DNA of 64,000 nucleotides from Azorinus chamasolen. Its lineage: Eukaryota > Mollusca > Bivalvia > Cardiida > Solecurtidae. The DNA lies in NCBI GenBank assembly GCA_963576725.1, contig OY755241.1:27778853-27842852 (forward strand), in the 5' to 3' direction. Numbering within the stretch: the first letter of the stretch is position 1; the number at the start of each line of letters is the position of its first letter. Below the pieces are notes generated by a model. That model worked only from the letters and a program-made list of their open reading frames with translations, did not search any database and was not told the DNA's origin. Made by a program: the position numbers and the translations under genes. Shown in pieces: positions 59,166 through 64,000 of the stretch.

Positions 59166-60824
59166 ATGGCTGGATGTAAAGCTAGTACACTCATGGAATA
59201 TGAACCCGTAATAGACTCCGACAACACCGAGATAAAAGTTCGAGTATCTCCGAAGAAAATGGCGTCAGCTATAGACTTAGATTGCACAGCACCAACACCT
59301 GGGCAGCAACATTTTGTAAGTGACATATCAGTGAATCAATCACCAGATAACAGTGCTAGGCTTTCGTTTATGTCAGAAAATGAAGTATCAATGCATAATG
59401 ATGATGTTCTTGAGTACAATCGTCTAATGGCGTTAGTGCGAGATCTGCCGTCAGGTATGTTTATTAACGTACTATTACGTGCTTATTCTAACTGTGAAGA
59501 AAAACTTGAGTGCACGAGAGCCATGCTGTTTGAAACCTTACGAGTTGGTGAAGATTTTCCATACGGTCAGTCGGCTGTTTTAAAACGCCGTGTTTCGTCA
59601 AGGCGTGATTCCGCTGCAGCGAAGTTGGCTAATGACATTTTTGCAATTTTGACAGTGATTGATGGTGAGGAGTATTCAGCTATCAAAGATATTGTAAGCA
59701 GCTCGAGGAAACCGCGACGACAGAGTTCGGTTATGTTTAATACACCCAGGACACAGACAGTTAGCTCCACTGCAGAGGGATGTAAATGCAATGTAGAAGT
59801 TAGCTTACTAAAGGAAATAGTGTCTACACTGCAAGCAGATAACCTGTTGTTAAAACAAGAAATCCACCTTCTGCGTCAAAAAGTATCAGAACAAGATATG
59901 AGTCTGAAAAATGAACTCAGTGAAGTGAAAAGTGTGGTTACTACTGTGGAAAAGGGTAATTGTGAATTGGCGAAAAGAGTTACGTCCCTTGAGGAATTCA
60001 CTGACCGGGAGGATGTGGTTACAATTACTAGGGCGGATTTTTCAAAATCGGAATCTAGGCTGAGCGAACCGGTGTTGAAACCATCTTATGCTAGTGTAGT
60101 GACTGCGGATTCGTCTCACAGGGAAAGTCGGGAATCAGGTGATAATACGCGATGTATCAATAGCTCATCAAATGAGACTCGTTTTACACGTGAAGGCAAC
60201 GAATGTGTTACGGAAGGGCATGCTATGACGATCCCGACTATAGTGAACAATCGACGTGAGCGAGAAGTGAACAGGGGCATGCACAGGGGTAGGCACGTGG
60301 ATCCCTTGAAAGTGAAGCGCTTGCGGAATAAGAGTTTTGTGCAAAATTCCGAAAATAGTGAATTACCTACAAGACAGGTGTCGGAAGATAGAGTATCGGT
60401 AGACGACGCGCAGGATTTTGACGTATATGTTAGGAGACGGTCAAAGCGGTTTTACATTGGAGGCTTTAAAAATACCATCACAGAGGAGAAGCTCTCAGCT
60501 TATGTGCAAAGACGAGGTCCAAGAGTGACAATGATAAGGATTTTCCCGTCAAAGCGTATTAGAGACGGAGTTGTGATACGGTTAAATGTGGAAGACAATA
60601 GTGAGTGTCACTTAGTCGAGGAGCGTGGGTTTTGGCCCAGACACATTAACTGTAAGCCGTGGCTTTCACGTGATCAGATACAAAGGCAACGTGGACAATG
60701 GGGGCATCGTGAGCCAAATAATCCACGTGAATACGGCGATTTGTGTGACCAGCCCGACGACGACAGGTACGATCGGGTCTGGGGTGTAAATAGGTACTCC
60801 CGACTGGACACTTCAATTGACTAG
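59166..60824 (+). CDS. LINE C ORF1 (nucleic-acid-binding chaperone-type protein)
   Basis: 552 codons, intact. ATG at 59166 is preferred because the frame upstream begins with GTG. Residues 180-270 form a probable coiled coil (LLKEIVSTLQADNLLLKQEI, LLRQKVSEQ); 330-420 are basic and disordered. Near 430-515 is a compact domain starting RRRSKRFYIGGFKNTITEEK with VTMIRIFPSKR and RDGVVIRL, resembling the RRM-like or esterase-free ORF1 domain that follows the coiled coil in several LINE clades. ORF2 starts 67 bp downstream, the usual LINE order. It probably packages the RNA. No zinc knuckles are seen. Confidence 0.75.
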   Translation: MAGCKASTLMEYEPVIDSDNTEIKVRVSPKKMASAIDLDCTAPTPGQQHFVSDISVNQSPDNSARLSFMSENEVSMHNDDVLEYNRLMALVRDLPSGMFINVLLRAYSNCEEKLECTRAMLFETLRVGEDFPYGQSAVLKRRVSSRRDSAAAKLANDIFAILTVIDGEEYSAIKDIVSSSRKPRRQSSVMFNTPRTQTVSSTAEGCKCNVEVSLLKEIVSTLQADNLLLKQEIHLLRQKVSEQDMSLKNELSEVKSVVTTVEKGNCELAKRVTSLEEFTDREDVVTITRADFSKSESRLSEPVLKPSYASVVTADSSHRESRESGDNTRCINSSSNETRFTREGNECVTEGHAMTIPTIVNNRREREVNRGMHRGRHVDPLKVKRLRNKSFVQNSENSELPTRQVSEDRVSVDDAQDFDVYVRRRSKRFYIGGFKNTITEEKLSAYVQRRGPRVTMIRIFPSKRIRDGVVIRLNVEDNSECHLVEERGFWPRHINCKPWLSRDQIQRQRGQWGHREPNNPREYGDLCDQPDDDRYDRVWGVNRYSRLDTSID

Positions 60825-60890
60825 ATTATGTTTATGTATTTGAAATACAACATACCGAGTTACGGTTTACATAAAATAAGTGTCGTTTGA

Positions 60891-62350
60891 ATGGTTAGGT
60901 TAATGACATGGAATGTTTCTGGTCTTATGTCAAGCTGTACATATTTGTGTGATTCACTCCGTGAAAATCAAATAGATTTCTGCGGTATTGCAGAACATTG
61001 GCTTTTTGAACATAATCTGTATTTTTTACGCTCTTTAAGTAGTGAATATTGTTCGTTGGCGGTGTCAGACCAGAGCCTAAAGCTACCGAGTAATCGCCGG
61101 GTAGGTAAGGGCGGTGTAGCTTTGTTATGGAAAAAGAAATATAATGATGTTGTTACGCAACTTAGTATAGATGATGATAGAATTGTTGGTTTACAATTTC
61201 AGTATGCCCCACATCACTATCTGTTCATTTTTCAGCTATACTTACCATGTCGTAATTATTCTTTATCCGTTTTCAGAGATTATATACATAAACTGTATAC
61301 TCTCTGGAGTTTGTATTCTCAAAATGGTACTGTTATCTTTATGGGTGATTTTAATTCCAATTGTATTGAAACAAAGGATGGCAGGGCAAATATTTTACGA
61401 CAGTTTCTGTGTGATACCGGCTCGGTGGCTATTGATACGTTACCCTTATGTAAAGGTGCCACGTCCTCCTTTGTTTCATATGATAACCGTTATAAGTCAC
61501 ATATAGACCATGTATTTATACCAGTAGACCAAATAGATTGTGTAAGGCATTGTGAAATAATTGATGATGACTGCCTTAATGTGTCTAGACATAGGCCTAT
61601 TATTTGTGATGTTGATCCGCCACTGTATACTGCGGAAGTGGAAAATAGCTCGATGTTTGCTTCACAGGGGGCTGTAAATACCATTAATTGGAAACGGGTA
61701 AGAGAAAATAAAATATGCAAATTTCAGAGTTTAATAGACGATTGCAGGGTACTTTTAGATGCACAGTTCGAAGTTCTATGTAGTAAGTCCGATATTGATA
61801 ACCTTTACTCTTTACTTGTAGATAATCTGTACAGAATTTCGGAGATAAGTTTTCCAAAATCTGTGTATAAATCGTTTTTAAAGCCATATTGGAATGAGGA
61901 CTTGGCTGTAATGCATAAGCATATGAAAGAAAAGCGCTTGGATTGGATTAATTCTGGTAAAAATGGGGATGGTGTCTACTATAAGCATTACAAGGAGGCA
62001 AAACGTGATTTTAGGAAATTTCATCGGAGAGAGATACAGAAATACTTGTCGAAATTAGACAGTGAGTTGAGTTACTGCGCAGAAATTAATCAGAATGATT
62101 TTTGGAAGCTAGTGAAGTCAAGGCGCGCCTCAACAGGTAAAACAGGGTCAGAGATCAGATTTGGCGATACAGTGTACAGGGACGCTAGGGATATAACGGA
62201 ACAATGGGGAAATTATTTATCTTCCCTATATAAACAGTCAGATAATGATAATTATGACTCTGGTTGGAAATCCTTTGTTGACGAAGAAGTTGATAGAATA
62301 GTCAGTTCTTTTGCTACTGATTGTAACTCATACATGTATACGGTCACCCC
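60891..62350 (+). pseudogene. LINE C ORF2, endonuclease and linker
   Basis: It begins MVRLMTWNVSGLMSS, the APE-type endonuclease start, followed by AEHWL, IFMGDFNSN (catalytic Asp/Asn), KSHIDHVFIP and SRHRPIICDV, so all endonuclease motifs are present. The linker (PYWNEDLAVMHKHMKEKRLD, FWKLVKSRR) follows. The frame is open to a C5G12 run at 62346-62363, after which the RT core is missing. The jockey/I-group clade is likely but not proven. Confidence 0.85.
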
Positions 62351-62363
62351 CGGGGGGGGGGGG

Positions 62364-63189
62364 GAAGCTCGCCTCTATTGTATCTTTTGTTTATCAATGA
62401 CCTTATTAGAGAGCTAGAGAACTCGGAAGTTGGTTTTTGCATGTATAATATGAATGTCTGCAGTCCAACTGTAGCCGACGACATGTGTCTTATCTCGTTA
62501 ACAAAAGCAGGTATTGATAAAATGTTACAAATATGTTACAGTTACGCTATGAAATGGCGATTTGAATATAATCCTAGTAAATGTGCCGTTATTGTTTTTA
62601 ATGAGAATGAAAGCGAATTCAAAAGGTCAACGCGCACTTGGCATATGGGAGAACAAATTATCGCTGAGAGAGTCGAATATATCTCGGCATAACTTGTGAC
62701 AAGTTTTTAAATGCAAAGGGTAGTATGCGGCAGGCGGGTACGAAATTACGCGGTACATTTCTGAGCCTTGTTAATAGTGGGCTTCGGCCTGGTGGCTTGT
62801 TGCCTCATTGTATGATACGTCTGTACCAATCAGTGGTGCAGTCAAAAGCCTTGTATGGGTGTGAGCTTTGGAATTCGCTTAATAGGTCCGATACCGTTAT
62901 TCTCGAAAGAGCACATAGTTTTTGTATATACATAAAGTTTATGCAAAATTTGCCGCAGAGCAGTAATACCGATTTGGCGCTTGCGTCTGTCGGCTCAGCA
63001 TCGATTACGACAGATATTAGATATAGAAAACTGTTGTTTTTGGGTCAGTTATGTAGACTACCTCCCATTTATGTCTCAAAACAAATATTTACTCATAGAC
63101 TTATAAGATATTTAGGTAACTGGGAGAGACAGACATTTGGTTTTCTTTCTGATGCATGTGCCATTCTTAGAGATATAAAGACCAAATAA
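62364..63189 (+). pseudogene. LINE C ORF2, end of RT and C-terminus
   Basis: It resumes as SSPLLYLLFINDLIRELE (end of motif B), then VADDMCLIS (motif C), MKWRFEYNPSKC, a 1-nt shift near 62685 at YLGIT, then VVQSKALYGCELWNSL and FMQNLPQSSNTDLALASVGS. RT motifs 0 to B are deleted at the G-run. The C-terminal end is cut at 63189 by a TACAGTAAAACC-type repeat. Confidence 0.82.
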
Positions 63190-63194
63190 ATGAT

Positions 63195-63230
63195 GCAATT
63201 TAGTGGTCTCATTAGAGAGGTTTTACTGTA
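63195..63230. mobile_element. Single arm of the TACAGTAAAACCCC foldback
   Basis: TGGTCTCATTAGAGAGGTTTTACTGTA. Only the right arm is present, marking the truncated 3' edge of LINE C. Confidence 0.55.
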
Positions 63231-63329
63231 TATCAGTTGATCTTATTAGAATACAGTCAAACAGTAATAACGCGAACTCTCTTAAGTTGAATTTGCCAGT
63301 ACACTCCTCAATTGTAAATCAATAGAGCT

Positions 63330-63530
63330 TGCTTAAATATTCTGAAAGTGGGAGATCCTTCAAATGCAAAAAAGAAAATTGCAGACTTGGTTTTATTGAG
63401 TCTGTCTGTTCATGAGTAGTGAATTAAAAGTGAACTCCCTAACCCCAGCTTAAGCAGTAATCAATTTTCAAAACTAATAACACTAAAACTAATGATCTCG
63501 AAGGATCAGAATGGAACATACTCGTATTCA
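63330..63530 (-). repeat. Naiad 3' pseudo-LTR-like repeat
   Basis: GGAGATCCTTCAAATGC, GCAGACTTGGTTTTATTGAG + TCTG, TTCATGAGTAGTGAATTAAA and ATGATCTCGAAGGATCAG match 12770-13015 with divergence. Confidence 0.55.
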
Positions 63531-63599
63531 AAGATAAAACATGACTAAACTTTATCACAGTTCGACTGTATATTAGTTGTGCTAACTATTAGTCAAATT

Positions 63600-64000
63600 T
63601 GCTGTTACCTACATGAAAGTACATGGTGAAAGGGTCAACAGTTTCCTTTGCATGCACATAACTATGTGCACTTCAGATGGGTATTTTTGCATACGCACTT
63701 TCCAGGGCACAATGGCATTGCCTTGCAGCCACATTTTATAAGTTCTCTGCAGCTTTTTGCTGCGTCTGGGAGTGTTGTCCAGAGATGTTGTCAATTGTCA
63801 TTTCATTTGGTCCAGCTAAAGTTGTCGGGAGATGGGTCATTCAGGCATGGCTGTACGTTTGTTAACCAAATGATGGCTTAGCATAGGCTCCGATTGGCAT
63901 GTTGCAAAAGAGAGGCTTGAGTTGGTGATAGTTTCTGCATTGATTGCACATGTTTACCTTGAGCAAACAGTTCCTGTCGTAGGTCATTGACTTTGTCTAG
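63600..64000 (-). pseudogene. Degraded ORF with a Cys-rich end, unidentified repeat-associated protein
   Basis: On the minus strand: LDKVNDLRQELFAQGK, SPTQASLLQHANRSL, AIIWLTNVQPCLNDPS, then TLPDAAKSCRELIKCGC, with several stops and shifts. The pattern (LPPT...L..H..RA, IW, then a CGCK cluster) recalls a widespread multicopy invertebrate protein C-terminus of unknown function. That match is from memory and uncertain. It runs off the window edge. Confidence 0.4.

Overview
This window is animal DNA and very probably comes from a bivalve mollusc. The support is AT-rich sequence, one spliced host gene with long introns, very dense short repeats, and a Penelope-like retroelement of a type (Naiad with in-frame TGA codons) that is known from clams. 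I cannot place it to genus. There are no bacterial operons, rRNA genes or CRISPR arrays.

Host gene. I can reconstruct one gene completely by joining exons at canonical GT/AG sites in matching phase. It is a five-exon, minus-strand DHHC palmitoyltransferase closest to ZDHHC12, 302 codons plus stop, running from ATG at 41468 to the stop at 26079. Three of its four splice acceptors (exons 3, 4 and 5) lie in tandem repeats that copy the acceptor itself: about twelve copies of a ~36-bp unit, three of 75 bp and two of 42 bp. Using any upstream copy examined gives a stop or a frameshift.

Retroelements. There are three LINE copies: A at 263-4880 (minus), B at 53340-58510 (minus) and C at 59166-63189 (plus). 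There are three Penelope-like (Naiad-type) copies: 14110-17334 (plus), 10606-11756 (minus) and 56630-57480 (minus). The Naiad copies have the permuted order GIY-YIG endonuclease, CxC linker, RT. They carry in-frame TGA codons where conserved Cys residues are expected, at the same sites in independent copies, which suggests selenocysteine. All are damaged.

Non-autonomous elements fill most of the rest. (1) A superfamily with a common plan: 5' AACAAGA or AACTAGA, a hairpin, a signature word X, internal tandem repeats, then X-loop-reverse complement of X at the 3' end, followed by an A-rich or TAA tail. Several sit in A-tracts, and they resemble pearl/DINE (Helentron-associated) elements. Two families carry arrays of perfect nuclear-receptor motifs. 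(2) TTAA-flanked MITEs of piggyBac type, confirmed by filled and empty sites inside the window. (3) Foldback MITEs with long terminal inverted repeats. (4) Two hAT-like elements and one other TIR element with target duplications. Nesting reaches three levels.

Layout: 1-5.6 kb LINE A with nested repeats; 5.6-10.6 kb MITEs and nested D/hAT elements; 10.6-17.3 kb two Naiad copies; 17.3-26 kb repeats; 26-41.5 kb ZDHHC12 with repeat-filled introns; 41.5-45.8 kb repeats; 45.9-50.4 kb hAT-like element; 50.4-53.3 kb repeats; 53.3-58.5 kb LINE B broken by Naiad pieces and a TIR element; 59.1-63.2 kb LINE C; to 64 kb repeats and a degraded Cys-rich ORF.
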